Assembly (NCBI RefSeq): GCF_014851395.1
Contig: NW_024040707.1
Coordinates: 5,082,349-5,146,348 of the forward strand
Length of the DNA stretch: 64,000 nt
Source of the DNA: Micropterus salmoides
Lineage: Eukaryota > Chordata > Actinopteri > Centrarchiformes > Centrarchidae
Direction of reading: 5' to 3'
Under the pieces are notes generated by a model that saw only the letters and a list, made by a program, of their open reading frames with translations, had not been told where the DNA came from and made no database searches. Of the stretch, positions 36,601 through 46,865 are shown one piece after another. Each line of letters begins with the position of its first letter. Positions within the stretch are counted from its first letter, which is position 1. Both the position numbers and the translations under genes were made by a program.

Positions 36601-37785
36601 TACTGTGCAAAAAGGAATAAAACATGTGCAATTCCCATATATGAATAAACAGACTACATTATTATTTTTCCCACTTACGGCTAGTTTTTTGTCTTGCTGT
36701 TATCAATGCACATGCTGGAATATGGCAAAGTTGGGTAAGCATTGCTATGGACGCTTAAATTGCAATAAATGATTGTCATTGTCCACTTGGGGGCAGCAAA
36801 GAAAAATTTGACATATAATCACTTTTACGTTGATATGACAAACTTCTTAGCAAACCATTGCTAATTTACGTATAAGTCCATTATCTCTTTCAGCTCTGTT
36901 TTAGTTTGGCCAATGTGAAAAACTGACTTGTTGATACTTTATTACAGAACATCTATTTAAGTATGAGTTATGCCAGTATTGATAGGTGATACGACTGAAA
37001 TCAATGCCATGACATTAATAAAAAATATTTTTAATTAAATGACACTCAAGTTGATGTTTAATGAACTGTGTTCCACTGATATGGAAAGTAAACAAATACA
37101 GAAGTAAAACAAGCACAGTTTTTGTGTTTAAATTGTAAGATGCTTGGAATCAGTGATTAAAAACAGTAGTTGCCAGCCTTTTTGGCCGGTCAGCACTCAA
37201 AACAAAGTCGTGTTTCCTTGTGACCCCTCGTCAATGATTGCTTATGTCTAAGGACTGACGAGTTCAACCAAAAGACTGTTTATCTTTGTTTATTTGAGTT
37301 ATTTAAAATGATCAAACAATTTACAAAAAAAAAAAAAAAAAAAAAAGCAGCAAGATTAGAGCAAAGTCTGAAAATCATTTTGTGCGGCACGAATATGTTT
37401 TTTCTGCTTTGCTATGCTCTTAATCATATCACGACCCCTGGTGTTTACCTTGAGACCCACAGGTTGGGAACCACAAATTTAGACAAAAGAATTGGTTGTA
37501 ATGATTCTATTATATGATCAGGTGATACTACAGTCTACTTAAGGTGCTTTCAGGCAGCAGTGTGCATACAACTATTAAACAAAAGCAAAAGTTCGCTGTA
37601 TAAAAAAAACCCTTAAAATCATCTTACCGCCACCTGTTGACCCCGACGTTGGAGGAGCCTGCGAACCAAGGGTCCAGGAAGTAAACACAGCGCACTGTGC
37701 CTGCCCCGTTGACCGCCTCCCGTAGTGCCGGGTTATCATGGAGACGAAGGCCCTTCCGGAACCAGTGGATGGAATTTGGGGCCAT
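16394..37785 (-). CDS. cry1b: Cryptochrome, CRY1 class (14 coding exons)
   Basis: Nuclear repressor of CLOCK:BMAL1 that works with PER proteins in the circadian clock. The exons, read 5' to 3' on the minus strand, join in frame: 37785-37628, 28756-28648, 28407-28265, 27806-27622, 25483-25395, 25054-24914, 24505-24194, 23709-23558, 19606-19404, 18781-18671, 18565-18410, 17965-17885, 17603-17479, 16402-16394. They give 657 codons plus TAG. The photolyase domain is N-terminal and the FAD domain covers about 290-485. Trp320, Trp374 and Trp397 (the Trp chain) and Asp387 sit at mammalian CRY1 positions. Serine loop GSSNVG is CRY1-like, not the AASSSVG of CRY2. Residues 498-657 form a low-complexity tail ending QRQSAQTT, like QRQSTN in mammalian CRY1. 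The start is the ATG six bases after an acceptor. CRY1 class is firm; the 1b paralogue is inferred from the N-terminus MAPNSIHWF, the tail motif VPDTSQTI and synteny. Confidence 0.93.
17479..17603 (-). CDS. cry1b: cry coding exon 13 (basic tail, likely NLS)
   Basis: 125 bases, acceptor GGACATTCAG, donor CAG|GTCAGA. Encodes GIKGKRERESEREG, a plausible nuclear-localisation segment, and MHKMQRQSAQ. Confidence 0.85.
17885..17965 (-). CDS. cry1b: cry coding exon 12
   Basis: 81 bases, acceptor CTCTTGCAG, donor G|GTAGGA. Encodes YHSVPDTSQTITSSRLYHEF and AVPQHP. I associate this motif with fish cry1b-type tails. Confidence 0.85.
18410..18565 (-). CDS. cry1b: cry coding exon 11 (Gln-rich tail)
   Basis: 156 bases, acceptor TTTTTTCAG, donor G|GTATGT. 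Encodes VPGVSGSSVAAGNGSGSILL, FDNEEQTR, then Gln blocks QQQQ and QQQQHQQH. CAG/CAA codons are mixed. It is predicted disordered. Confidence 0.88.
18671..18781 (-). CDS. cry1b: cry coding exon 10 (Asn-rich tail)
   Basis: 111 bases, acceptor TTTTTCAG, donor T|GTGAGT. Encodes LLASVPS, which matches the start of the mammalian CRY1 tail, then NGNGNGGMMAYSPGEQQ and a run of six Asn. The Asn run comes from a near-pure AAC repeat. Confidence 0.88.
19404..19606 (-). CDS. cry1b: cry coding exon 9
   Basis: 203 bases, acceptor GCTTTCAG, donor G|GTAAGC. Encodes RYLPILRGFPAKYIYDPWNA and the C-terminal helix MKQIYQQLSRYRGLG, which in mammalian CRY1 contributes to PER and FBXL3 contacts. Confidence 0.94.
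20505..20620. promoter_or_regulatory. GC-rich, CpG-containing island in cry intron 9
   Basis: In an otherwise AT-rich intron this block carries GGGGCGGGGCC (Sp1-like), many CpG sites and GGTTGCTACGGAGAC, which resembles an RFX X-box. It could be an internal promoter or enhancer. Only the base composition and motifs are seen; activity is a guess. Confidence 0.3.
20625..20651. repeat. (TGA)n trinucleotide repeat
   Basis: Nine trinucleotide units next to the GC-rich block in a cry intron. The poly-Met frame across it is an artefact. Confidence 0.9.
22856..23329. mobile_element. Teleost inverted-repeat element (about 0.47 kb)
   Basis: The left end is CCATATAAAAGAAGTAGACG and the right end GTCCACTTCTTTTATACAGT then CTATGG, so the termini are inverted copies. 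The interior has GGGTCAGTGCCTTAAACCTG, GGCCAGCAGGGGGCGAC and GCGTGGCTACCTTGTGATTG, an order I know from an abundant fish repeat. It lies in the cry intron before exon 9. Confidence 0.6.
23558..23709 (-). CDS. cry1b: cry coding exon 8
   Basis: 152 bases, acceptor GTGTTGCAG, donor AG|GTGGGT. Encodes VFEELLLDADWSVNAGSWMW with Asp387 and Trp397, then CYCPVGFGRRTDPNGDFI. Confidence 0.94.
24194..24505 (-). CDS. cry1b: cry coding exon 7
   Basis: 312 bases, 104 codons, acceptor TGTATCCAG, donor AAG|GTGAGG. Holds Trp320 and Trp374, [20 protein letters not shown], and [20 protein letters not shown]. It is the most conserved cryptochrome exon and the core of the FAD site. Confidence 0.95.
24914..25054 (-). 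CDS. cry1b: cry coding exon 6
   Basis: 141 bases, 47 codons in phase 0, acceptor TTTGTCCAG, donor AAG|GTCAGC. Encodes [20 protein letters not shown] and TGLSPYLRFGCLS, part of the FAD-binding pocket. Confidence 0.93.
25395..25483 (-). CDS. cry1b: cry coding exon 5
   Basis: 89 bases, acceptor GATTTCAG, donor AAG|GTCAGT. Encodes FDIEGLPSAVWPGGETEALT and the HLERK helix that begins the helical domain. Confidence 0.92.
26074..26096. repeat. (CT)n microsatellite
   Basis: A short pure CT run in a cry intron, followed by GTATAGAGATATATC. Confidence 0.9.
27622..27806 (-). CDS. cry1b: cry coding exon 4
   Basis: 185 bases, acceptor TTCTCCAG, donor G|GTGAGA. Encodes IIELNGGQPPLTYKRFQTL, a variable interdomain linker, and YGVPSLEELG. 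Confidence 0.93.
28265..28407 (-). CDS. cry1b: cry coding exon 3
   Basis: 143 bases, acceptor GTCTCAG, donor AA|GTGAGG. Encodes EWKISRLTFEYDSEPFGK through HTLYDLE; end of the photolyase-like alpha/beta domain. Confidence 0.93.
28648..28756 (-). CDS. cry1b: cry coding exon 2
   Basis: 109 bases, acceptor CTCTTCAG, donor AAG|GTCAGC. Encodes FLLQCLEDLDASLRKLNSR and FVIRGQPANVFPRLFK, almost identical to vertebrate CRY1 from memory. The intron before it is about 8.9 kb. Confidence 0.93.
28876..28995. repeat. GT microsatellite grading into a 31-bp minisatellite
   Basis: A GT run is followed by three tandem 31-base units containing TATTTTGGGATGAAGAGTA, starting at 28903, 28934 and 28965. It lies about 120 bases upstream (in gene orientation) of cry coding exon 2. 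Confidence 0.85.
30569..30626. repeat. (CA)n microsatellite
   Basis: A pure CA run of nearly 60 bases in the long cry intron. Confidence 0.95.
32625..32635 (+). promoter_or_regulatory. RORE-like site in the cry intron
   Basis: GAAGTAGGTCA matches the ROR/REV-ERB element WAWNTRGGTCA at 10 of 11 positions. It is the second such match in the introns upstream of exon 2. Confidence 0.25.
34279..35137 (-). mobile_element. Truncated hAT transposon with zf-BED remnant
   Basis: Termini TAGGGATGCA and TGCATCCCTA are perfect inverted repeats. Flanking 8-mers CACTCAAT and CACTCAAC match 7 of 8, a hAT-type target duplication. On the minus strand, from ATG at 35049, an open stretch of about 55 codons reads MSAVWKHFKVSEKDAKSAFC, the start of a BED-type zinc finger of a hAT transposase. 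Its second Cys is lost and the catalytic domain is missing. It is an internally deleted, inactive copy in the cry intron. Confidence 0.75.
37164..37476. mobile_element. Degraded hAT-like element
   Basis: The left end CAGTAGTTGCCAGCC and right end AGGTTGGGAACCACA resemble the CAGTGGTTCCCAACC / GGTTGGGAACCACTG termini of fish hAT elements. CGTGTTTCCTTGTGACCCC and CACGACCCCTGGTGTTTACC lie inside. A poly(A) run at 37325-37346 interrupts it. The target duplication is not clear. Confidence 0.45.
37628..37785 (-). CDS. cry1b: cry coding exon 1 (start codon)
   Basis: Encodes residues 1-52 plus 2 bases: MAPNSIHWFRKGLRLHDNP, then PWFAGSSNVG. Donor CG|GTAAGA. The ATG lies just after TTCTTTCAG|AATAAG, so translation starts near the 5' end of an internal exon and the transcript begins further upstream. 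Confidence 0.93.
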
Positions 37786-38869
37786 CTTATTCTGAAAGAA
37801 GAAAGTGAGGAGGAAGAAGAAGAATCACTGAGGTGGTCAAAGCAAACAGGGGAGAGCTGGCAAAGACTGAAAGGCGTCTTATCGAGCTGAATGAAAACGA
37901 CAGCTCCGTATGTACAGAACAGAACGTGATGCTCGGCTAGTACAAAAAGGAAAGTCTCCAAACAGCAGAGATAACTGAAGCCTCCAAGTTGCCAACAGTG
38001 TGGGATGTGCCAAGAATAGAACAGGAACATCGCTGTGGCCAAACTGTTTTTATGCTTTCTATTGTTGGCAGAGAAATGTTTTAGGCGTTTAAGGCTTGTT
38101 GAAATGGACCAACAGTAAAATAAAACTCAGCTTTCAGTGTGCAAACACAATCATGGAACAAACAGATGACAATTCTCAAGCCTCCTGTATAAAATGATGG
38201 AGCACACAGCAGAGGTGTTTCTCAAAAGTCTTTACCTGCCAAGACTGTTTTTCAGTAACTATAATTATGAGGATATTTCTTTGTCCCTGTTAGTGATGAT
38301 ATGTTCAATACGTCCTTTCAACCGCTTTCAGAAAGGAACGGAGACACAAGACCTTCACAGAGCCCTAATTCCCATCACTTGTTCTTGTACATGAGCTACA
38401 GAGAACCTATCTGAAGCCTGTGTTATACAAAGCCACCGGATTTGATTTGATGGCTCATGGTCAGAGGGGCCCCAGTCAAGCAGGAACGAAGCCTGACCAA
38501 ATACTGAGGCATCAAAACATTAAGGTCTCAATACTCGTGAGTCAACTCCTGCCGGTGTGACAGGTGACACTTTGCAATTTACCTGCCAAGTACAGTACAA
38601 CTTTAAAAGGTGTTCATTTTAAACTCCTGTATATCTGAGCAAAGCCTCCTTTTCCTTTGTAACTTTTATCGCCAATGTGATCTCTGTTGATTGGCTGATT
38701 GGTTAGCTGAACAGATGATGGCAGTGGAAGAAAAACAAAATGTCTGACAGATGGGCAGGTGCTGATTAATTTAAATGGCTAATTAGCTGAGAGGCTTGCA
38801 GACTTTTGGCTTGCCTGCAGGTTGATAATTGGTTAGAGTAATTTTCTTTAAGAAAAAAAAAAAAAATAC

Positions 38870-39069
38870 CACAGCTTCTTAAATGTGAATATTTTCTGGT
38901 TTCTTTACTCTTCTATGACAGTAAACTGAATAACTTTGTGTTTTAGCCAAAGCAAGACATTTAAAGACATCATCTTGGGCTCTGGCAATCACTCAATGAC
39001 ATTTTTCACATTTTTCATTTGATAGACCAACCAACTTATTGATTAATCGACAATGAAAATAATTGTTAG
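38870..39069 (+). repeat. Partial hAT-type MITE, same family as 53.1 kb
   Basis: It shares AATGTGAATATTTTCTG, GACAGTAAACTGAATA, AGCAAGACATTTAAAGAC, GACATCATCTTG and GATTAATCGACAATGAAAAT with the fuller copy at 53130-53440. It is a non-coding teleost repeat. Confidence 0.6.
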
Positions 39070-40392
39070 ATGTAGACCTGGGTGAGGCCCAATTTAACTG
39101 AGACCTTGTTGGCCAGCATGCTTCATTTAGAGTGCCATTCAAAAAGAAAATAATACTCCAAGAGCACATTCCTGCCAGAAATAAAAGGATTAATGTCAGT
39201 CCCATTGCTTTTTTCTCATTCGACTGTCTGCAATAAAACACAGAAAAATAGCATTTCTGAGATTCGCCGCCAAGGTGAAATTCATAATCAATCACTCGTT
39301 TATAAGCCATCCCTACTGGCAACTGTGTGAGGTTTTTTTTCCAAGCTGTTACGGTCTGAATTGATTTGCCTTGGTTTCACTTAAAATACAGCCACTGCTC
39401 TTAAAAAGGCAGCTACAACACTCCACAGTGAAGGCAAGCCTAAGAAAGTTCAACCAAACTGGGCACTGTGAAGGGAGTCACAGCTATATTGAGTTTCCAT
39501 CACTGGTTAACAAACATTCCCCATCAGACAAAGAGAAATTACATGTAGAAAGACTTTGCAAAACCTAAAAAAAAAAAGAGTTAAATAAAGTTCTGTTTGT
39601 TTTCAGAACTGTTCCCTGGGCTGATACGGCTGTAGTGCATCTGTAATTACATGTTGCATTTACCTTTGTTGAGTCTGGCTAACTGCAGAACATAATCATT
39701 TGTAAGACATGAGCATAAATCATCACATTGTGTCAGTGTTCCTTGGCACAGTAGCATGTATAGCCGGTGACCGGAAATTTAGTGGAGCCTCCATGACGTA
39801 AAAAAAACATTTGTCATCAGTGCGGAGAATACTCATGTCTTATCTGTCATAAAACCACTCCTATTTACAATACCCACATAAAAAACCTTCACACTTAAAG
39901 TACTTTAGAATTACTGAAAATATTTGACGTGGGATGGAAAAGGCACAGGGGGTGGATGGGACACCAGCTGAGAGTGTGAGTGGGTGAAGATAGAGAGTAA
40001 AACTTACAATTAGACTAAATAGTAAGCGATTTAGGACTATGGGAAAAGTATTGTAAATTCCCAATTAATTTGATTAACAATAAAGTATTTGCTAATATAG
40101 CTTTCTTGATGACAAATTAAGGAATATTTTGAAAGCTAACTCAATGTGACTTTAAAGACATCTTGTATTAAATGTATTAAATGAAAATTACACAGGTCTA
40201 CTCCACTGTAAACATAAGCATCCTCCAAAAAAAACCGAGGTCTAATGATTTTCAATAATTCAGTGGTATAATTTTACTTTACCTCAATAATATTTCTAAA
40301 GGGCAGGTGATGTTTTTTTGTAAAGACAGTTTGTTGCTAAATCCTAAGTATCAAGTCATGGCAGTGATAGCTCTTATGACTTCTGCAAATGG

Positions 40393-40403
40393 AAATTAGG
40401 TCA
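40393..40403 (+). promoter_or_regulatory. RORE site in the first (5'UTR) intron of cry
   Basis: AAATTAGGTCA is a full match to WAWNTRGGTCA, bound by ROR and REV-ERB. It lies about 300 bases downstream of the proposed 5'UTR exon. In mouse, Cry1 is known to carry such elements in its first intron. The match is seen; its use is inferred. Confidence 0.4.
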
Positions 40404-40706
40404 CAGCGTCCGTTCTGAATGGGAGGCTGATATTGTATCTTACCACATGAACTTCAGCAAGAAAACAAATAACAGTAATAATAAAGCGCTGCTGAACATG
40501 TCAGCGTGGAATACATGAGTCTAAACAGGTGTCGAAAATTATAATTGACTTTAAAGTTCAAGTCTCTGATAAGGAAACAACCAATCTGAAGAGCAAAACG
40601 GGGTCACCAGAGTAATGCTTATGTAAGTGGTGGCGCTGTTTATGAAGGTATAGCCGGTTTCCCAGTCAAACGAGACCATCAAAGCTGACAAAAAGACCAG
40701 TCTTAC

Positions 40707-40890
40707 CTTGTGCTGGCTCCTCGGAGGTGATATTAAGTTATGTCAAGCCCAAAGATAGAAGCATTTCTTCCCTTGGTTCCCTTGCACCGAGTACAGCGTG
40801 TAGCCACAGCCTGAAACCCTCTTGTACCTGTTTACTGCCGCTGCACTAGTTTGTTTCATAAGAGTTTGGCTCACTGCGCATGCCCCGTGC
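40707..40890 (-). other. cry1b: Proposed 5'UTR exon and promoter region of cry
   Basis: The minus strand ends CAGCACAAG|GTAAGACTGG at 40707, a strong donor. It could splice to the acceptor TTCTTTCAG at 37791, six bases before the cry ATG. TGCGCATGC at 40875-40883 matches the NRF1 core, common near vertebrate start sites. There is no TATA box. The 5' limit of the exon is not defined. Confidence 0.45.
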
Positions 40891-41379
40891 TCTTACCCCA
40901 CTCTCATGCTGCATTCAAGGTCTGGCGGTTAAAGAAAAACAAAGAGCCTGCTTGTTGAACGCGTCCACACGTTAGAGCAGTTTTTACAAAACAGAACAGC
41001 AAATACAAAACAAAACAACGTGTAATAGTATTTCTATGATTGGTGGGCATGAAAAATTATGAAAAAACACACATTCACTTTGAACCATTTCGTTTTATCG
41101 AAAGAAATACAGCGCGTTGTGTAATTCTGCGCACATATTTTTTTAAAGGACGATGACAACATATTTAGATGACTAACAAAAGATTAAACAGAAGCTCGAT
41201 TGGTTCTGTACTCCGCCTATGAGACTACATGAACCATAATTTAACGCTAGAAACATTAGGATTTTCTATTCTCCTACAGTACTTAAATGCAACGCTAGCC
41301 CTGTGAAACGTGAAGGGCGACGTGTTTTCAATCCTGCGTTCCCATTGGTCCGTTTCACATGACATGTACGATGCCGGGT

Positions 41380-41385
41380 CACGTT
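41380..41385 (+). promoter_or_regulatory. E'-box-like site upstream of cry
   Basis: CACGTT, the non-canonical E'-box hexamer used by CLOCK:BMAL1, about 0.5 kb upstream of the proposed first exon. A reverse CCAAT box (ATTGG) lies at about 41344. A weak D-box-like GCATGTAA is at about 41392. Short motifs like these occur by chance. Confidence 0.25.
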
Positions 41386-41770
41386 TGAGAGGCATGTAAA
41401 TGCGGAAGTCCATTCATAAGGCAGTAAGACAGCTGGTGAATGTAATGAATACTCAATGAAAGAAAATCGCTTAAAAAAACGTTTCTTCCATGATTGGCTT
41501 TGCTCTAATTTGTGCTTTCTTTAATTTAAAAACTTACCTCTACAAATTGTAGATTAATCTTGTTGTGAAATATTACAGAGGGTGTCAAAAGCAAGACTCC
41601 TTCAAACTTCCTTCTCCAAAGGTATCAAATTATTTTTAAAAGGATTATGGAAAGACCACTTTTGTTTCTCTTTCTTACTGCAAACATGCTGCAGAAAAGT
41701 GAAACTGAAATGATAATATATATAGATAGCTTTATCTATTTTTAAATATTATCTCGCCTGTGGTTGTACT

Positions 41771-42090
41771 AGAATCAGAATCAGGTTTATTGACAGGTAC
41801 ATTTTCACACAGGAGGAATTTACCTATATTAGTATATATTGGTGCGTAACAATACACATACACAGAAATATATAAACATAAATACAGCAAAAGTAAAGAG
41901 ATGAAAAATGTGCAAGTTTACAAAATAATACAATAATACTACAATACTAATACAAAAAAATTAAAAATATATACAGTATAATTAACAAGGAATGTGCAAA
42001 AATTCACAAGATGAGCAATATACAAGCAAAAACAAAACAAACAGAGCGCAACGAGATACTATGGCTGCCCTCAGCGGCGCCATTACCAAA
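41771..42090 (+). repeat. Teleost repeat starting AGAATCAGAATCAGG
   Basis: AGAATCAGAATCAGGTTTAT, TTTTCACACAGGAGGAATTT and AT-rich runs with repeated CAAAATAATAC, then GTGCAAAAATTCAC. This is a common fish LINE-tail-like repeat with no coding capacity. Confidence 0.5.
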
Positions 42091-42338
42091 CAAGTACTAT
42101 AATTTAGTTGTATAGTGATATTGGCTATAATGTAGGTAGTGTTTCTTTTTCCCCCTTAAATTTAAATAGATAGATAGATAGATTGATGCCACATGTTGCA
42201 CTTTGGCTTGATGTTCACTGTTAACAGCGATCGTCTTTGTTATCCTTCTAATTAGAATTAGATTTTTTGAGGATCCAACATTGTATCACAGGACAGTTTT
42301 TATTTCTGTCTCTGGGTCATTTACAATTACTCATATAG

Positions 42339-42499
42339 TTGATGCTTTCATCCAAAGTGACTTACAGTTACTAAATATATATATATATGAGAGGTCATAA
42401 GTATCTTGCTCAGGGACATATCGTAAATGTCCCAATGGGAATCAAACCCAGGTCTCTCGCACCAAAGGCATGTGTCTTATCCACTGTACCATCACCACC
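42339..42499 (+). repeat. SINE-like teleost repeat (CATCCAAAGTGACTTA family)
   Basis: It contains CATCCAAAGTGACTTACAG, CTTGCTCAGGGACA, AATCAAACCCAGGTCTC and TGTGTCTTATCCACTG. A second copy is at 47211-47368 and a short one at about 50694-50740. Confidence 0.6.
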
Positions 42500-43006
42500 C
42501 TTCTTTCTGTCTCCACTCGCTGTCAGACTTCTTCTGACTCTGTGAGTCACTTTCAGCAGATGGTTGGGGATCTGTTGGTTGAAGAACCCAGATGCGGACA
42601 ATCCCCAGAATGAGTCTCTGAATGCCAGCGTCATTCAGCCTGCTCAAAAAATGTCAATCCCTGTGAATAATCATAAGACTTTCAACTGACAATTTTATTC
42701 TTCACCCACAAAAATTGTGGTTGTAATTAACACTTGTATCTCATTTTGTACAAAAAAGTTTGAACCTTAACAGAGAAAATAATCGCTAATGAAGTAAGAG
42801 ACTAAATTAAAAAGAGTTTTGTAGGAGAATAAAACACAGAAAGGGATAAAAACAAATGTTGGTCTGTGGAAACTAAACATAACAGCAGACGTAAGTCACT
42901 GCATTATTTCACCTTCTTCAGGACGTAATGCAACCTTCATCAGAGTCCATCTGCAGATGATCCAGATAATTTGTCTTCTTCGTCATTACCCAACATCATC
43001 ATAAAA

Positions 43007-43069
43007 ACGCAACTGTCTGTTTGCTTGACGCAACTGTCTGTTTGCTTGACGCAACCGTCTGTTTGCTTG
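43007..43069. repeat. Three tandem 21-bp units
   Basis: Units at 43007, 43028 and 43049 read ACGCAACTGTCTG plus TTTGCTTG. The third has one substitution (C for T). No gene is evident here. Confidence 0.9.
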
Positions 43070-44689
43070 CACTACTCCCCGGGTGGTAAAGGTAAAGGGC
43101 AGAAACACCATCCCGCCTTGAGTAAATCCTTGAAGGTGCTGCTGGGGTGCTGACGTCTCCTCTCAAGGCCTTGTGGAGTTTGACGTTACTTCTGCAAAAA
43201 CATCAAATTCTTTCGCTGAAGTGTTGTTATCATATCAGAGGGGAACCTTTTCCTTCAGCTGCAGTGCTATAAATATAAGTCATAGTGAAGTAAAACTAAA
43301 GCAACCCTGCTGGACAATGTCTCAAGTTAACTTATCACAAAACTCCTTAAGTAAAATTTATTGTTTCTTATGTTAAGAAGCTAGTGCAACACTATAACTC
43401 AATATTACACAATTGATGAATTATGAGTACTATCATCATGGACTTTTTTTTCACTTCGGGCCTCAAACTGTAAATCAAACCATCTGAGATGTTCGGAGGT
43501 AAAATGGAATTGCTAAAAACTCAAATTTGGTACTTTGTAAGGGCTCACAAGCTAAATTGTTTGGAACCAGTGGTTTAATCTTAAACAGTGTATTGTATTT
43601 CATGATCTTGAATTGTACTTATGAACAATTTTAGAGTAAATCTACTTAATTACTTGGATGAAGCCCAAGAAATAACATGAACACAAGGAGTCAGAGATTT
43701 AAACATATTGTGCATACACATGCTATGCAATATAATAGACTGGGGGAAATACAGCCATGTGAAAACTGTGCTTTTGAAATACCAGGAAATAAACAGACAG
43801 TCGTTTACGGAGTACGAAATGTTCCAGTGGACTAGAGCAGCGTCAATGATCTCGTCACAGGAGAAACAGTTCCTTATTTTTCTGGAGGTCTTGCTCAGAG
43901 CAAAATCTTTCATATGAGATTGGACACTCAGTCAGCCTGCCCACGTTAGCTGGTGGGAGGCCTCCTACGCTGCTGCTTCTCAGCGTCACGGCTGGCAAAC
44001 ACTGAGGCCGGCAATAGCAATGTGCTGATGCCAGACTGCATCCTCATCATCCATTTTGTTGACTGGGTAAAGAAATGCTCTAAATAGGTGTGGGATGTAG
44101 TGAGGCAACAGTAATACACCAAGATACAAAGTTTGATTTTATTTTGTGATAAAAAACATTCACTTCATTAAGATTGTTCCTTAAGCATCAGGCCACACAC
44201 ATAAACATCATTATTATTGTTTCAGACGTTTCACCGGCAGCGTTCAGCAAATGTGTTTACTGGCGGCCCCAAATGGCAACAAGGAAGAACTGATGCTACC
44301 TTGAAAACTTCAGCTGCCAGAAGTCATAATTGATTTTTTTCCCCATACTGTTTAGTAATATTAAGAAAGTAAGTAACATACATTTTTATAGCATCTTTCA
44401 AGAGCATACATCACAAAATGCATCGCAATTATGAAAGTTGAGGTGCATTAAAATAGAAAAACAAAAACATAGACAAACAGGTGACATAAAAAACTAACTG
44501 AACAAATGCCTGTACTTGTTAGCCTGGAGTGGATTTTTGAAGATCCACATTGTCAACAGATCCGACTGGACTAAATTGTAACATCTGGGACTCATGAGGG
44601 CGATTAAAATTTGGAGTGAGGTACAACTAGCAAGTTTTGGTCTGGTGATCATGATCGACCAGGCAGAGTTTTGAAAGTTACGTGAAATT

Positions 44690-44829
44690 TAAAGCAACAT
44701 TATGTAGTACTTTTGTCTTAAAATAACAGCTTCAAAATCATTATGATACCACCACACTGGTTGCCTTGCTAGGTTTTGACCTTAAGTAATTCTGACACTG
44801 TAGGGGCACCAAATGTTACATAATGCTTT
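44690..44829. mobile_element. Short inverted-repeat MITE
   Basis: It begins TTAAAGCAACATTATGTAG and ends TTACATAATGCTTT, imperfect inverted termini. The interior AATAACAGCTTCAAAATCAT and TGGTTGCCTTGCTAGG is typical of a fish MITE. Confidence 0.5.
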
Positions 44830-46552
44830 GAATTTAGTTCAGAATTTGATGGGAAGCAGGTGAAGATATCTATATACTGCAGGTAAAATGTGTAAAATAT
44901 AAATGACATAAACAACTGATCATCTCAAACTTGGTCTGAGAAACATCTGTTAGAAAAATCATCAGTTGGAATAAACAGGACCAAACCCCTTGATATCCTT
45001 CTAAAATAGGCAAGGTCTGTGCAGAAATAAGACCTGAATTGCTGCGTTTTGACTTAACTGCAGATGAAAGACCAGTGTTTTCTTTTAATGCTTTATTTTA
45101 GACTGAGCACATAGAGAGGAGAGAGAAGGTTCCAGAATTGAAAGGTTAATGTGCATCCTCTCCGCAACAGCAAACCTGTCCATTTACAGCTAATGAGTAC
45201 CACTTAAGTGGCCTTGTACCTGCTGACGGGCTGTGAGCCACAATATTATATAAATAGAAAAGAATATGAGAGAGAGGCATGGTGACATACTGATTGTGTA
45301 GTGACTACCGCATCCTGACAAACAGCCACATTGACAAAAAGTCCATCTGTCCAACATCCGGTCATTTTGTTGAGGATTCTCCAGGACTGTAGCATGTGTG
45401 GATGAATGAGTCACAGCCCAGAGCTCCTGCCTTCCTCCAACTCACTGATGAGAACAGAAGCCCACACATAACAGAGACAGAAAAAAAACACATGGAATTG
45501 CAAAGACGCACACCAAAGAACTCAAATTGACGCAAGGCATGACCATGTCGTGACCTGTCATGCAGCTTGCTGTGGATGCTTACATTCCTCTCAGGATAAA
45601 TCCTAATGTGCTTGCTCACCCCCTGACCTTTCCTCTAGCAACGTGTTCATTTCAAAATATTAACATTTAAACATAATCCGACAAACAGTCCGAGTTGTAA
45701 TGAATTTAACTTACACTTATGCTCCAACAGTTGCGTGTAACTGTGTTTAAACTGACCACAAAGTGAATTTTAGCAGCAGTACAACTGCATAAAAAGTCAT
45801 TGCAAATGAGTGAGTGGATGCAATCAGATGCAAGTTTAATTCACTGTTACCTGAGGCAAAGGTGTGTTGGCAGGTCAACGTGTCTTAACATGAGACTAAA
45901 AAAGTGGGTTCTCTCTTGTTTCAGTGGAGTCAAACAGCTTCAAGATAAGCAAAATTTTTGCTCAAGTTGGATGTGTAGGTTCTTAGTGAAACAAAAAAAA
46001 CAACAACACATGTTTTTGGCTTAACTTGTGCTACTTAGAGTGAAACAATTTCTGTTCATGTCAACTCAACGTTGTAATCAGGCCGCTTTTAAAATTCACT
46101 TCATATTAAACTGTTCCTCCTTATATAGTTCCACACATATACACAAGTGAATTGTGAGGATTTTTTTTTTTACATGTAGCTGCTCATACAAGTCTTCAAG
46201 AGTACAACTATAAACTTGTTGTATATAGTTAATTTCAATACCACACCAGACTATTTGTTTATAGACTATTTGTCGAGTCATAAAATAGGGTTAGGTCACA
46301 TGTGAATTTCTCCTAATGATAAAATTGTGAACTGTGAAAAGTTTTTTAAATCACCTGAACATGCAACTAAAGAACAAATCTGTTGCTACCAGCAGTTCTT
46401 GCTTGAGACCCAATGAAAAAAAGAATCAACAGTAGGCTACACCAGATAAGTAACTGGTTCCTTTGCATTCAGCAGTTCAAATATGCTCACTTTCATATTC
46501 TACACTGAGGATATCACTTAAAGAAAACTGTGTAAAAACTCTATATCAGATG

Positions 46553-46610
46553 AGTGTGACAGATTTCTCTTTTTGTATTGTAAGTGTGACAGATTTCTCT
46601 TTTTGTATTG
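46553..46610. repeat. 28-bp direct duplication
   Basis: AGTGTGACAGATTTCTCTTT plus TTGTATTG occurs at 46553-46580 and again at 46583-46610 without change. A recent local duplication or replication slippage is likely. Confidence 0.9.
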
Positions 46611-46865
46611 GCGGCTGCATGCGCCACACCGCACACAAACACACCTTCTCCCCCTCACCCCCTCGTTCCTTCTGCATCTTTTCACGCCTCTCTCTCCTCC
46701 TTGTCCTCACTGTCTGCCTCTCTCTATCACCCACATAATAACAGTCACTCAGTTCGTCACACCGTTACTGCTGTCTGTGAGGTCTTTGTCTACACTCTCC
46801 AGAGATCAGAGAGTGAGATGTCTTCTTCTTTGGTGGCTTTTATTTGTCTGTTCACTAAAAAAGAC

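Noticed and set aside
37575..38042. A 155-codon minus-strand frame as one exon
   Set aside because: Only the part from 37785 down to 37628 is coding. The upstream part is before a clear 3' splice site, and the end reads past the donor into the intron.
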